Source: Catonia carolina (lineage: Eukaryota > Arthropoda > Insecta > Hemiptera > Achilidae). Taken from it: DNA of 64,000 bases. Shown here piece after piece: positions 32,518 to 43,589 of the stretch (positions are counted from its first letter, which is position 1; the number at the start of each line of letters is the position of its first letter). Under the pieces are notes generated by a model. It saw nothing but the letters and a program-made list of their open reading frames with translations, had not been told where the DNA came from and did no database searches. The stretch spans positions 39,578,901-39,642,900 of the forward strand of contig JAQMRL010000004.1 of assembly GCA_035578175.1 (NCBI GenBank), written 5' to 3'. Position numbers and translations under genes: made by a program.

Positions 32518-33346
32518 TAACAAATGTTTGAAAAAAATTAGCTTATTGGCTAAAATGGTGTCAGTTGATTACGAATAAACTTACAAGTTTCATTTAAATC
32601 GATTGAAAAATATCTGTTATAGGGCTAAAACATTTTAAGCAATGTATAGGGTCTTTCGTAAAAATTACTTACTGTTTAAAACTTGAACGTAATTGGCCCT
32701 ATATTAATTATTTTTAAACCAATTTGAACAAAAACGGCTCTCTCATTATTTATAATAGAACGCTTAACAGTTTCCTTCTAAAACTGAATTTTATAATACG
32801 AATAACTAAAATATATTACATATTAACGTTTTTAAATGGCCACCATTTTGAAATTTTTTGTGATAAATTTTCTAATATAATTAAATTCCTAGATTCCTGA
32901 CTTTACGTACATTTACTAAATTTCGTTACTATACTCGTAATTTCGTTACTTGTTCTTTCTCAAGATATTTATCCTAATGTTTAATTGGAAAAATTGGTGG
33001 ACCGACGAATAAATGAAGCAATATATGGTGGGCATACGCTCTGCTGACTTTCTTCATTATTTTGGTGTCCTATATCAGATTTGGCTAACTCGTCACGTAA
33101 AGCTTGTTCGTGTATATTTATTAAATAGGCTATTACATTAGAGTTTGTTTTTTATAACATTAATTATTTGTGTGTTTTTCAAATTGACCAAATATGGTTA
33201 TTTGATCTCCCATACATACACAACCGAGAGACTGATTTCGGAATGAATTAATTTTACATATTGTTTCTTCGTTGAGTCTATTTCGGTAAATTAAATATAT
33301 TTTCTAACTTGTATATTATGGAATAATACAATTTTTGTAAGCTTAC
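32518..33346. other. spacer left of the first SerT exon
   Basis: AT-rich, with words such as TTTAAATCGATTGAAAAATA that look repeat-derived, but no second copy was found in the window. Confidence 0.4.
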
Positions 33347-33531
33347 CTCCGCCATTTTGGTAACATATGTAGGGGAATCGCCATACGTTGCCGAGGTCTA
33401 CGGCGAACCCGATGACGGCCAATAAGAACTCTACCTTTTTGTCCCATGTCTCCCTGGGGGGTGGGCCCTTTGGAGGATCCACTACAACTCCAACCTCCTC
33501 CTCGTCCTCCGCCTCCGACATGGCCTGGCCG
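33347..33531 (-). CDS. SerT: serotonin transporter, N-terminal exon (TM1)
   Basis: This exon begins after a TATTTTCAG acceptor. Ten bases in, an ATG (33521-33519) opens [19 protein letters not shown], an acidic cytoplasmic tail. Then come [10 protein letters not shown] and transmembrane segment 1, [20 protein letters not shown], ending CYQNGG plus one base. In the SLC6 family the Asp of FAVDLGN contacts the amine and the NVWRFPY stretch helps form the sodium sites; all are intact. The frame is also open through the ten bases before the ATG (GQA), so translation could start in an earlier exon; the tail from this Met is shorter than I recall for fly SerT. A GTAAGC donor follows, in phase 1, matching the exon at 22204-22338. 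Codon use is GC-rich compared with its surroundings. Confidence 0.95.
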
Positions 33532-34071
<540 letters not shown>

Positions 34072-34401
34072 GTTATTTCAAACGGTCTGACAATATTTTA
34101 CATTCGGGATTCAATTACTAACTCACTACAAAGGCGCCAACTGTTTTTATAACTGCGGTCTGATAGTTTAACCTAATAATATAAATCCTTATAACACGAT
34201 ATATATTTTACTGAAACATAGTAGAAGGAATCAAAATTAAAACACGCGTTTCTACTAGTTTTAATTTTCGAGAATTCCTATTCAAAACATTTTATTCATC
34301 GCAATCCATAATCCTTGTTTAATGGACTCAATTTCATACAATATTCAGTGTTTTACAATAAACAATCTATTCCCTCAACCAATTCTAGAATATCACTGCA
34401 C

Positions 34402-34470
34402 AATAATTTTTTTTGGTCATCAGTCTCTCAACTCGTTTGATGCAGCTCTCCAAGCTGTTCTATCTTGCGC
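34402..34470 (-). pseudogene. LINE 3' end scrap (family of 25990 and 30531)
   Basis: The reverse complement contains GAACAGCTTGGAGAGCTGCA, TCAAACGAGTTGAGAGACTG and ATGACCAAAAA, the same 3' end as the elements at 26205-26260 and 31195-31250. Confidence 0.7.
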
Positions 34471-34788
34471 CATATTTTGTAGTTCTTGAAGCGCTTGAAG
34501 ATTCGCATATACTTAGTAGCCCAACCAGAATCATAAATGAGGGAGTTTCCACACGATAATTATAGTCAGACAGAAAACAACTATTGTTTACAATTGCTTA
34601 CAGCGTTTTGCTTGGCAGACTGAATGCCCCAAGCCATCATCTAGTTGAAATGGACAGCCCTTCCAGTTCCGTTCACCATGAGTACACGGGTACTAACAAG
34701 CCACACATCATGAATGTATGGATAGGACACAAGCCTTCTATCCCGACCGCTTCCCTTGCGTCTTTTGAAAAAGGAATTAAGTGGTCTT
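34471..34788. other. GC-moderate stretch, unassigned
   Basis: Contains part of open frames on both strands (34584 onward plus, 34641-34826 minus), but their most striking feature is the histidine or methionine run from the adjacent microsatellite. No family is recognised. Confidence 0.35.

Positions 34789-34827
<39 letters not shown>
34789..34827. repeat. (ATC)13 microsatellite, LINE tail
   Basis: Thirteen perfect units. They directly follow the 3' end of the minus-strand LINE fragment at 34828-35090, so they most likely are that element's (ATG)n tail rather than an independent microsatellite. Confidence 0.85.
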
Positions 34828-35090
34828 TGTCAAGGATTAGGCTAAATGGCTTGTTCCGGCATGCATCTCTTTTTAGGTCTTCCCAAGCCTCGCTTCCCTC
34901 TAGGTTTGTATTTCCATGTTCGCAGAGGAAGTCTGTGTGCTGCCATGTGAAGTTTTCTGGTGAAGTAACTGGTTGGACCAGTTTCTTAAGGGGTTTCTTT
35001 CCAGTTGATGATAGAAGCCCTTTACAGCCCTGTGCAATGTTACAACTTTTTGTGATCAGGGTCTTTAGAAATATGAAGCTCTGTTAAAAA
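34828..35090 (-). pseudogene. LINE ORF2 C-terminus with (ATG)n tail
   Basis: The minus strand reads WQHTDFLCEHGNTNLEGSEA in one frame and AAHRLPLRTWKYKPRGKRGL followed by GRPKKRCMPEQAI and a stop in another. The second is the usual R-L-P-x-x-x-x-x-Y-x-P-x-G-x-R-x-x-GRPxxR signature of LINE C-termini. The 3' UTR is very short and passes into the (ATG)13 tail. The rest of the element is absent or too decayed to see. The long plus-strand ORF with a polyhistidine run is a shadow. Confidence 0.65.
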
Positions 35091-36372
35091 TGGGTTAACT
35101 CATTTTATCCTCTCAATATCCTCTCACTTTATATAATATTGACTACAGAAAGTAAGAATGGAAATGTTTTCAATTTTGTTTTTGTACCAGAGTGATTGGA
35201 AATCAAGTCAATAAAGAGTTATCATAAAAATGTTTTAAATATGTTGTAATAAATAAAGTACAGTATTGCTAAAAACACTTTAACTATTTAATAATATCAT
35301 AGCACAATTTTATAATGTAATAAATATATTATACTTATTGTTTTTAATGATGAGGAATTTAAAAAATCCCTTTGATATTCAATTAAGCATATATTAAAAT
35401 GATCGTTTCAAAATAAAATTACCATGTTATTGCTGAAATTAGAATGTAAAATTAAACGTAAGTTATTCAGGAAGAAAGGCTTCTTTTCTTTCTTTAATCT
35501 CTTTGATTTAAATTTAATAAGAATTTAATCGTTCACTACATTATTATTATTATTATTATTATTATTTGATCGATTGATTTTTATTTTATATTTATCTGGA
35601 ATTTATGTATAGAGTTTAATATCAACTGTAAATTTATTATTACTTTTTGTTCAATTTAATTTTAAATACCTATGGTTTTTCCTACCTACCAATTACTTTG
35701 AAAAAGTAAATTTAATCAATTCCTCCGTACTTAAAAAATTACATATATTCTTTCTTTTTTCTTTTATTAATTCAATAATCGTTACAGTATAAAAGGCGTT
35801 AAGAATAAAATAAGAATACAAAGTAGTTTAAAAGACCAGTCTGAACTTACAGAGTAAATTATGGGGTTCTACTAAATCGTCACGAACAAAACACATTTAG
35901 GCAATTCAGAACAAAATAGTTCATAACAAAAGCACAAAATTTCTTCTAGACACTAACGAGTCACTACAAAAGGACTCACTTTTACCATACGTCACAGATC
36001 TAATATCTTTATAGTTCACCTTACATTTTATTTCAGCAATTGCATTCGCGACACATATCAGGTAATCCGTTGAAAATAATTCTAGATATGAACACTTTAT
36101 CCACTTGACTTGCTAAGGAAACAGATTTCCATTGAAGTATTCCCCAAATTCACAAACGTTTAAATTTGGACAACGGAGGAGACACCGGTGCACGGTACAC
36201 TGGCAGCAGTCGGTATCCGTGATCGGTAACCGGCTCATACACATACCACATAAAGTGGCTCATATCACATAACACACACTCGTTAGTGTCAACTTCAGAG
36301 CCACCAATGCCCATGACGTCACAACCACCTTCCCGTCAGTCCACCATTTCGTCTCTAGTAATTTTGCGGCGT
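35091..36372. other. spacer; GC-richer patch at 36170-36370
   Basis: 35091-36160 is AT-rich with an (ATT)n run at about 35541-35567. Bases 36170-36370 are markedly GC-richer, match no repeat in the window, and hold a perfect TGACGTCA palindrome. Confidence 0.4.
36314..36321. promoter_or_regulatory. cAMP-response-element-like palindrome
   Basis: A perfect TGACGTCA (full CRE consensus) lies in an unusually GC-rich, apparently single-copy stretch, about 2.8 kb upstream of the first recognised SerT exon. An 8-base match is expected by chance about once per 65 kb of balanced sequence, so context is the only support. Confidence 0.3.
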
Positions 36373-36390
36373 TTATTGCGACATAGTGTT

Positions 36391-36521
36391 TATTTGCGAG
36401 TTTACAACTTCATTCCAGCAATTTTTTATGATTTTATTTGAGTAAGCATCACTTGTCACGTCCCACAAGCTAAGTCGCTCGCGAATGACTTTAATAAATG
36501 CCTCGGTGTCTAAATTTTCGA
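36391..36521 (-). CDS. MADF-domain exon, partial
   Basis: The minus strand reads ENLDTEAFIKVIRERLSLWD then VTSDAYSNKIIKNCWNEVVN. This is the first half of a MADF (Adf-1/Myb-SANT-like) DNA-binding domain: the hydrophobic helix F-I-x-x-I, the L-W-D word, the D-x-Y-S-N turn and the conserved W-x-E. A possible acceptor (GAATTCCAG) precedes it at 36522 and a possible donor GTAAAC follows WNEV. Without that donor the frame ends at a stop at 36373. No start codon is visible in frame beside it, so an upstream exon is needed. MADF domains occur in insect transcription regulators and in transposon-derived genes, so this could be a host exon or a domesticated or dead transposon piece. The lack of stops in 40 codons argues for some conservation. 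Confidence 0.6.
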
Positions 36522-36609
36522 CTGGAATTCTTTTTGTTTTTAAATTTGTAAAAGTCCAACTAAGAAATGGGGACATAAAAATGAAAATGGATATTTACAT
36601 CCTGAGTAG

Positions 36610-36790
36610 AAGATTGTAGAATATTGTAATCGATGGAAGGAGCATGTAGAGAGAATGACTGAGGGAAAGATCCCCCTCAGTGTTTTGCAATACAGAGTGG
36701 GGGGAGGAGAGATGTTGGGAGGCCATGTAAAAGATGGCAATAATTCAGTAGTTTGTCGCTGTTATGAGTTGGAACAGGCGAATGCATAAT
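36610..36790 (+). pseudogene. LINE ORF2 C-terminus fragment
   Basis: The plus strand reads NRWKEHVERMTEGKIPLSVL then QYRVGGGEMLGGHVKDGN and ends ELEQANA followed by stops. The W-x-x-H-V-x-R-M-x-x-x-R/K-I-P pattern is the LINE C-terminal signature also seen at 17555 and 34828. GRPxxR has decayed to GGHVKD. The minus-strand ORFs 36540-36940 are shadows. Confidence 0.6.
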
Positions 36791-37299
36791 AATAAGATTG
36801 TGAGACGAAGAAGAATTTGTAAAAGTATAATATTTAAAATAAATACTCATTGAAAAACTACATAAATTGTAAAACATTACGAAGTACAATAGGCCTACAC
36901 GCGGAAATAATATAATTAACTTATTTGTAACTTGTGCCAAACTAGATGATGCGCGCTACTTTAGCGGCTCGTGTTATCTTTATATTGTCTCGTCTGATGA
37001 TCACAATTCAAATGGAATGGCCTTGCAGAATTCCGTTCACTTCCCAGTGTCCCACCTTCTGATGAAGAGAGACACCGCACAGCCCCAGAATTTGGTAGCG
37101 CGCTGCTTGGATTCTCCATCCATAACATCTATTGACACGCACTTAATGCTTAGTATAGTTAGCACTCGATACACTTGTGAACCGTACACTGGTGTCTCGT
37201 CTATTGTTATTCTTAGATGAATAGAAACAAAATTTTGTTTTATGAGATTTTAAGAAGTGAGGAACGTGTTGTGGACAAAACTGCTAAAGTAAAAGGTAC
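36791..37299. other. unassigned, with GC-richer stretch 36940-37220
   Basis: Bases 36940-37220 have near-balanced composition and a 67-codon frame (37017-37220, plus) without recognisable similarity. It could be a decayed transposon or an unrecognised exon. Confidence 0.35.
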
Positions 37300-37379
37300 C
37301 TACTTTGTGATTTTCGAAGTGATTTTTGAAACTATCATAACGATAAATTTCAATCTAGTTTGTTAGGTGTATGAGCAAC

Positions 37380-37730
37380 TTGTCAATTAGTCATACAAGA
37401 TCCTTGGCTGCGTCCTTTACTGGATGCATCGTCAGATGAGGATGTGAAGCAAAATTTTATTTTTAAATACAGCAAAATCTACAATATATTCTTAACTAGA
37501 ATAATAATTAAATGAGTTTTCTTTGTCGAAGAAAACTCCCCCAATGGGGGAACTTCGTGGATATAAGTCGTCACTCAAAAATAAGTCCGTAGGATGGTTT
37601 CACTTCAATCGACGAGTGTCGTTTGAATTGTAAATAAATAAATTGTTATAGGTAATTAAAGAAAGTTTGTTTATATAATTAATTACGCCCAGATTCTGAA
37701 CGAACGAAGACTGAGGTGTTACTATAATAA
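37380..37730 (+). repeat. possible LTR of another element
   Basis: It contains GGATATAAGTCGTCACT (TATA-like word with a TCACT initiator-like word), an AT-rich middle, and ends with CAGATTCTGAACGAACG and GAGGTGTTAC. That resembles the end architecture of the LTRs at 6591, 9585 and 14900. The 5' limit is not defined and no internal region follows. Confidence 0.35.
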
Positions 37731-38305
37731 TGTTTTCTCTAAAATAAATAATATTCGTTAGATTTCAATTTAACCTGCATAACAAGAAACTAAATAATAA
37801 AAAATTACATTAAATTAATATAAAATATAAAAATTAATTTAATTAATTAATATTAATATAAAATTAATATATTCTTTTCCTTGTTAACAGCCTAATGGCT
37901 CTTACAAAGAAAGTTGTCACTAATGCGATTATGAAATGGGTAGAAAAAAGAGTTTTTTTAATAGGCTAATGTATAATTAGTCGAAAAGTATACTTTTAAA
38001 ATATTAGAATTGAATGTAACCACCGAGTTCACTTTTATCTTTACAGAATTTGTAACAATCTTTTAATATTCTTATTAAAATAGCCTAGTAAGAATTAAAA
38101 AGAATATTTTACTGTTAGGCTATATTTTTAGAAAATTAATACAAATTTTACAACTGAGTTATCACAGCGAATAAAAAATTTAAAAATACCGTTTGTGATC
38201 GCAGGCCTGTCTGAAAACAGTTAGCTAATCATAATGTGTTTCTTGTTCGTATCAACAGTGACTTTTGAAAATGATGTCATTGAGTGGAAATTTATTTTAA
38301 TTAAT
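37731..38305. other. AT-rich spacer
   Basis: Nothing recognised. Confidence 0.4.
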
Positions 38306-38309
38306 CTGC

Positions 38310-39360
38310 TGTGAAACGCTCGCATAGCTTACTCTTGCCAATGTAAATAATTATAAAAATATCACCTATATTTAATCATTAGTAAACAAAGTAAAATTAA
38401 AAATATAACCTGATTTTAACCATGAGTGAATGACACAAAATTAAAATCTACGTATGTAGAACTTGAAAAAATGATGAAAGTTTTCACTGGGAATACACCT
38501 TTTTAAGCTCATGAACCCAAAACAACATGATTTTACAATTATTCTGTGTTTGTGTGGGTGTGTGTGTGTGAACAAAATCTCTGAAGAACAGAATATCGTA
38601 CGAAGCTACGAAACTGGGAACTTAAGCTACCAACTTAGGTACCACTAGAGGATCCGACTCGAAGATTTTCATCAAACTCTGTTAACCGGAAATAGTAGTT
38701 TATTCGTGCGATTTTTCACTTTTTGCGATTTTCTCAAACACAGCTTCTACAATTTAAAAAAAAATCGCTTCGTTCACTATGTTTCTTATGCTCTAAATAA
38801 ATAGGTTAAGCGCTACGTCTGCTGAAAGTTTTGAGGGCTTCCTCAACTACGCGTTATACAACGCGTCAATTAGTGATTTTCTGTATTTTGCTCATCACAA
38901 TGTCATTAAATATAGATTTTTTAAGATTGCGGCCTTAATATGCATTTCAGAGAAAAGTATAATATTAACATTGTAGCAAATCAAAAATCCTACAACTTTT
39001 TTTTCGAGCGTTTCTTTTCTACACTGAATGATTTGGCGTCGATTAGTGATTTTCTGTATTTTGCTCATCACAAAGTCCTTAAATTTGGAATTTTTTAAGA
39101 TTGCGGCCTTAGTAGGTCTATGTATTCCTTTTATGAAAACCGTTTATATTATTAAAGTTTTAGTATATATAAAAATCTACAATTTTTACTTTAAGCACGT
39201 TTTGCTACAGAGTTTAGCGTCAATTAGTGATTTTCCGTATTTTTTCGTCCTTCAGAGGTTGATTTTCAATTTTTGTCATTCACTCATGATTAAAATTAGA
39301 TTGTACTTCCATTATTTACATTGCAAGAGAAATTCATATGAGTGTTTCACACAATTTTTT
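38310..39360. mobile_element. family B copy with inverted same-type ends
   Basis: The left end (CTGCTGTGAAACGCTCGCAT, TTACTCTTGCCAATG) and the right end (CATTGCAAGAGA, GAGTGTTTCACACAA) are the same terminal repeat in opposite orientation. The interior is the plus-strand body: TTTTCACTGGG, CTCGAAGATTTTCATC, GTTAACCGG, then three ~170-bp tandem units (near 38870, 39030, 39210). The ORF at 39028-39393 is a frame through it. Confidence 0.7.
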
Positions 39361-40480
39361 TTAAAACGTTACAGAAATAACACCTTCAATTAATCAGCCC
39401 TTCAATCATAAATTATTTTACTTTCTTTTACCTTTTACGAAAACATATATAGGTAAGGAAAGTTGTATTATCCAATAAAAATTATAGGCTACATTCATTT
39501 TCATTAAAAATTTATTAATCACACAAATCCAGTACAAACCTAGTTACACCAACATCTACCACAAAATCCACAAAGGAGTTTAATGAGATGCTGGAATAGT
39601 GATCTAATCCAGAACACCGACAAGGGTTTGTTGCTGGGTGATTTCCTCGTCCAGACGAAACAGGACATTACATACATACATTATCATAATACTGCTGGTT
39701 GTAATAAATTAAATTTCTAGATGTTCCTAAATAAAGATAAATACGTTTAAGTAATAAAATACTGAATTACCGTAGTTGATTGGAAAGTTAAAGAATTACT
39801 GATGTGTAAGTCAGTCAGTCAATAAGGATTTTTACAATTATGCCCAAAGATTTTATATAGAATGAAAAGTTTACGCTATCAAAAATAATCTAAAATTTAA
39901 TACAATTAAATGAATAATCATACAGCTTAAAACAAGTTAATCTCACGAGATACAATTTTAATCACTATTATTCCATTTGTTAAAATCTATATGTAACAGA
40001 ATCTAAATTTAAATTTAATCTCCTCTTTCCACCGTTTAATATAGTATTATTAAATATTTCTGTTAAATTTATTTGAAGTGTAAAAGATTCGTATGATAAT
40101 ACTGGACATTTTCGTATCTATTTATTAATATTTTACTTAAGCCATTTATTGTCCAAAAGTTAAGATGAAATAAAATATTTTACATAAACTTAGTAAGTAA
40201 AACAAAATGTATATACAAAAATGAATTAAATACGATTTACTCTATTATTTAACCCATCGGACCGCTACGAAAATAATTAGTATATCAGTTTTGTTTTAAA
40301 TTGACAAAATTAGTGATTTTTAGAGTTCACTTTGCTAATACACAAAACTTCAGAAATTTCTCTTAAAATGAGTTCTAAATTCTAACATTTCCTGTTTTTA
40401 ATCCAAATGCAAATCATAAGAATTTTTTACTGAATCATTTACGAAATAATTTTTTTATTACTTTTTGTTAATAAACGGGC
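39361..40480. other. AT-rich spacer
   Basis: 39420-39480 holds another ACTTTCTTTTACC-like word that may be a family B scrap. Nothing else is recognised. Confidence 0.35.
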
Positions 40481-40484
40481 CAAC

Positions 40485-40645
40485 AGCCAGCCCCCGTTGG
40501 CGTAGTGGTTACCTCAACTGTCTTCTACTCCGGAGTCCTGGGTTTCTATTTCCGGTCAGATCTGGCATTTTTACATCACTCATCTTCATCTATCATCTTT
40601 CGTACCACATTAGCAGTAATTGCAAAAAAGTCAGATCAAAACAGA
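40485..40645 (+). repeat. SINE-2 copy
   Basis: Head CCCGTTGGCGTAGTGGTTAC, CCGGAGTCCTGGGTTTCTAT, GGTCAGATCTGGCATTTTTA. The tail is a CATC-rich stretch, then TTAGCAGTAATTGCAAAAAA. The 65-codon ORF across it is not a gene. Confidence 0.8.
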
Positions 40646-40669
40646 AACTTTTTTTAGTTTAAAACCTAA

Positions 40670-40800
40670 TATTTTTTACATTATTCCTAATGCAGACATT
40701 AAAAATGTGTTAAGAAAAGTGACAAATCTGACCAGGGATTAAACACCCAATTTCTGGCATAAAAGTTAGTTGTGCTGCCCCCTACACCACACCTAATGAC
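40670..40800 (-). repeat. SINE-2 copy, diverged
   Basis: Minus strand: GGTGTGGTGTAGGGGGCAGC head, GGGTGTTTAATCCCTGGTCA, and a tail with a CTGCATTAGGAATAATG word. It lies tail to tail with the copy at 40485. Confidence 0.7.
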
Positions 40801-41215
40801 CGATCATCAACGTTAAAAATGTCTAATGTGGTAAATTGGAACGCTAGAATCAGAAGTTGAAGGTTTCCGCTATCGTCTAGATTTTTTTAAAACGTTACTA
40901 AGAATTTTAAATTCATTACAAAATTGAAACTTATCTCGAAGAAATGAACCTCGTCATTCCTGAAATTTTAAAAGTTTTTTGTTGACAGAGAAACTTACAA
41001 AAATCTAAAACTGATTCAAAGAAACACAGTAAATACAGTACTAGATTTTGACAACACTAAAATTATTTTAAATAATAGCGTTAAATTTTAAAAATAACAT
41101 ATTATGAACTGGAAATTTAATGGGGTTTTTAATGTTTACTAAATATTTGAACCATTTAATACGCAATAAAAGAAATATTTTTGGAACAAGTATCTGATAC
41201 CGACTGGTACCCAGT
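40801..41215. other. AT-rich spacer
   Basis: Nothing recognised. Confidence 0.4.
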
Positions 41216-41221
41216 ATTTAA

Positions 41222-41370
41222 AAAAAAAACGAGGTAGACCGAAGGCAGGTGGGATGACCTGGATATTTCTAGTAGTAGTTTGTGGCAAAGAACAGCGCAG
41301 AACAGCCGAACGTGGGAAATTGGGAGAGGGCTTTTCCCAGAGATGGGCCTAATTTAGTGCAGTAAAAAAA
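41222..41370 (+). pseudogene. LINE ORF2 C-terminus (RWDDLD motif)
   Basis: One frame gives KKRGRPKA, and a frame shift away comes RWDDLDISSSSLWQRTAQNS then RTWEIGRGLFPEMGLI and a stop. The order GRPxxRWxDD...W...AQxRxxW...F is the usual end of RTE/other LINE ORF2 proteins. The frameshift and small size mean it is dead. Only an AGTGCAGTAAAAAA tail follows. Confidence 0.65.
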
Positions 41371-41545
41371 TATGTATGATAAATAATGTAATTATCAATT
41401 TTATGGACACTAAAATAAAGTATATTTTTTGTTTGATTGTAGAAATAGGCTTCTTTTGTTTTTTGTACTTTCTTAAATAAAAGTTATTGTTGTTAGTATA
41501 TTACTGAAAATTAAAGAAACAAATAATAGAAAAAATTAAAGATAG

Positions 41546-41700
41546 GCCGCCTCTGTATTGTAGTGGTAGCAAGCAAGCCTACAACACGGAGGTCCCGGGT
41601 TCGATCTCCGGCAAGGGTCCTGAAATTTTCACAAGTTAAAACCTACCGTAGTCGCTAATAAACAAGCTGTTGATACGACTTTAAATAAACTTAAAAAAGT
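41546..41700 (+). repeat. SINE-1, best-preserved full copy
   Basis: Head GCCGCCTCTGTATTGTAGTG, B-box CCCGGGTTCGATCTCCGGC, junction AGGGTCCTGAAATTTTC. The body ACCGTAGTCGCTAATAAACA is followed by AGCTGTTGATACGACTTTAA and an A-rich end. Confidence 0.85.
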
Positions 41701-42455
41701 TAAAGATAATAGTGTAGTTACATAAATAACAGCCATTTTAAATTTTTAACAAACTATTCATGATAACCTATATTTAGGACAAATTCTGAACAAATATTTA
41801 GGAAAAGTTGGTATTCAGCAACCTTATTATCATTCTAATAATTTAAACAATTATGATACATCTATTTAAAATTAAGTTTTTTTTAAGTTACTGAAACTTT
41901 ATTAAAGGTTTAGAAATGCAGACTAAACCGTAACATAAAATATCGTTCAAATGAAACTGAAAAACAATAAAGAATAAAAATTATTTTTCTCCATCAATAA
42001 TAAATCATTTCAGTGACTACAAACATTTAATTATTTACAGTTTCATATGATCAAAGTAATATCAGTCAAAATAATCTGAAATTCCCAGTAGGAGATTGCG
42101 GAAAAATGACAAAACAGATAAAAATAATGTAAATCGAAAAACAGTTAAATTTCGTTTTATGAACAGATTCATCAAACGTAATAAATCATGGTCTTTTTAT
42201 TTACATTTATTTTATTTTTCAAAAACCGAATTAAAATCTTCCTGTTTCTGTATATTAACGAATAATTTGTATCCCTTTATTAGGTATAATAAATGAAAAA
42301 GAAAATTAACTAGGAGATTTCAAAATTCAATTCAGTAACTTAATTCATTTTACTTTCTCGCTCTCCGTTTATAGCAAAGTTACCCAGTACTTCAATAAGA
42401 CATTATTTCAGAAAACTTAATACCGATTGACCTTCATTCTTCATGAACCACTGTA
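41701..42455. other. AT-rich spacer
   Basis: The ORF at 42096-42296 is lysine- and asparagine-rich from base composition and shows no similarity. Confidence 0.4.
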
Positions 42456-42457
42456 TG

Positions 42458-43165
42458 AAAAAATATGGTGTGAAACACTCCCACAATTTTATCTTGATAA
42501 TGCAAATAATAAAACTATAACCTAACATTAGTAATAAAACATTAGAAATAAACAAAAAAATATAACTTTATTTTAATCATGAGTGAATGATGCAAAATGA
42601 AAACCAACCCGTTAGGTTGGTTAATACGGAATAATACGGAAAATCACTCTTTCACGCTAAACTAGGCTCTGTAGAGAAAAATACTCAAAATAAAAGTTGT
42701 AAATCTTTAAATTTCCTATAATTTTTTTGTAATATAAACTTTTGTCGTAAAATGAATACTAAGACCAAAATGTTAAAAATACTTTTTTTACGAATTTTCA
42801 TGTAAAAAAACCAGAAAATCACGAATTACTGCTAAACTAAGCGTTATGGAAAAAATGTTTGGAATAAAAATTATAGATCTTTTAAATGTCTACAACTTTG
42901 ATTATATACACTTTTGCTTTAAAATGCATATTAATGCCGCAATACTTAAAAACCATTTGTATCTACGAGAGCACAGCCTCCCCAAGAATTTTAGCAGATG
43001 TGGCGCCTACTCTGTCATGTGCAGTATTAAAAATGTAGTATATGAGATGATTTTTAAAAAATCGTAAGAGCTATTAAAATCGGTCAACCGGAAGTAGTAG
43101 TTTAGTCGTGTAATTTTTAACGTTTTTGCATTGGCCAGAGAAAGTCGTATGAGTGTTCACACCAT
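42458..43165. mobile_element. family B copy with inverted same-type ends
   Basis: The left end (ATGGTGTGAAACACTCCCAC, TTGATAATGCAAAT) and the right end (GCATTGGCCAGAGAAAGTCG, GAGTGTTCACACCAT) are inverted copies of one terminal repeat. Most of the interior is in minus orientation (~170-bp units near 42660-42960), then it flips near 43078, where CGGTCAACCGGAAGTAGTAG reads in plus orientation. Confidence 0.75.
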
Positions 43166-43585
43166 TTTATTTTTTCTAAACAAAAAAGTTGCTAATATTA
43201 TTTGTTTTAGTGGTTTTAGTTAAAGATGCAGGCCTATCACTTAAAACTTGCAGAATGTTGAAGCAACAAAGTTGCCTTTGTTTACAAGCAAAATTTCATT
43301 TCAAACTTTATGGCCATTTCCGTCTAAAATACCAGAATTAACTGTTGCAAAAGTAGGCTACTACCTTTGATATAATTAACTCATATTATTTGTAATGGAA
43401 TATTCCGTATTTTAGATTAAACATGACGTTGTAAAGTACATGAAATTTACTTAAAAGCCTTTAGGCTAAACTTAATTAGTTGTTATTTTCTACTAGACTT
43501 GTAAATATACTTGATTCGATTTAGGTACCGAAATTTTAATCAAAGCAACTATAAAATGAATTTTTCAAAATTTAGAGTTAAACAC
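43166..43585. other. AT-rich spacer
   Basis: Nothing recognised. Confidence 0.4.
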
Positions 43586-43589
43586 TATA

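Larger units (their letters stand above)
22339..33346 (-). other. SerT intron, 11 kb, rich in insertions
   Basis: The interval between the two phase-matched SerT exons, starting with donor GTAAGC (33346-33341) and ending with acceptor TTTCAG (22344-22339). It holds a family B fragment, SINEs, the mariner composite, Jockey and other LINE fragments and a candidate TIR element. No other host coding exon is recognised in it. Confidence 0.85.

Noticed and set aside
34584..35087. 167-codon plus-strand ORF with a polyhistidine run
   Set aside because: The run is an (ATC)13 microsatellite and the downstream half is antisense to a recognisable LINE C-terminus. No domain is visible.
39028..39393. 121-codon plus-strand ORF
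   Set aside because: It runs through the ~170-bp tandem units of a family B copy, is AT-driven, and is broken in the other copies.
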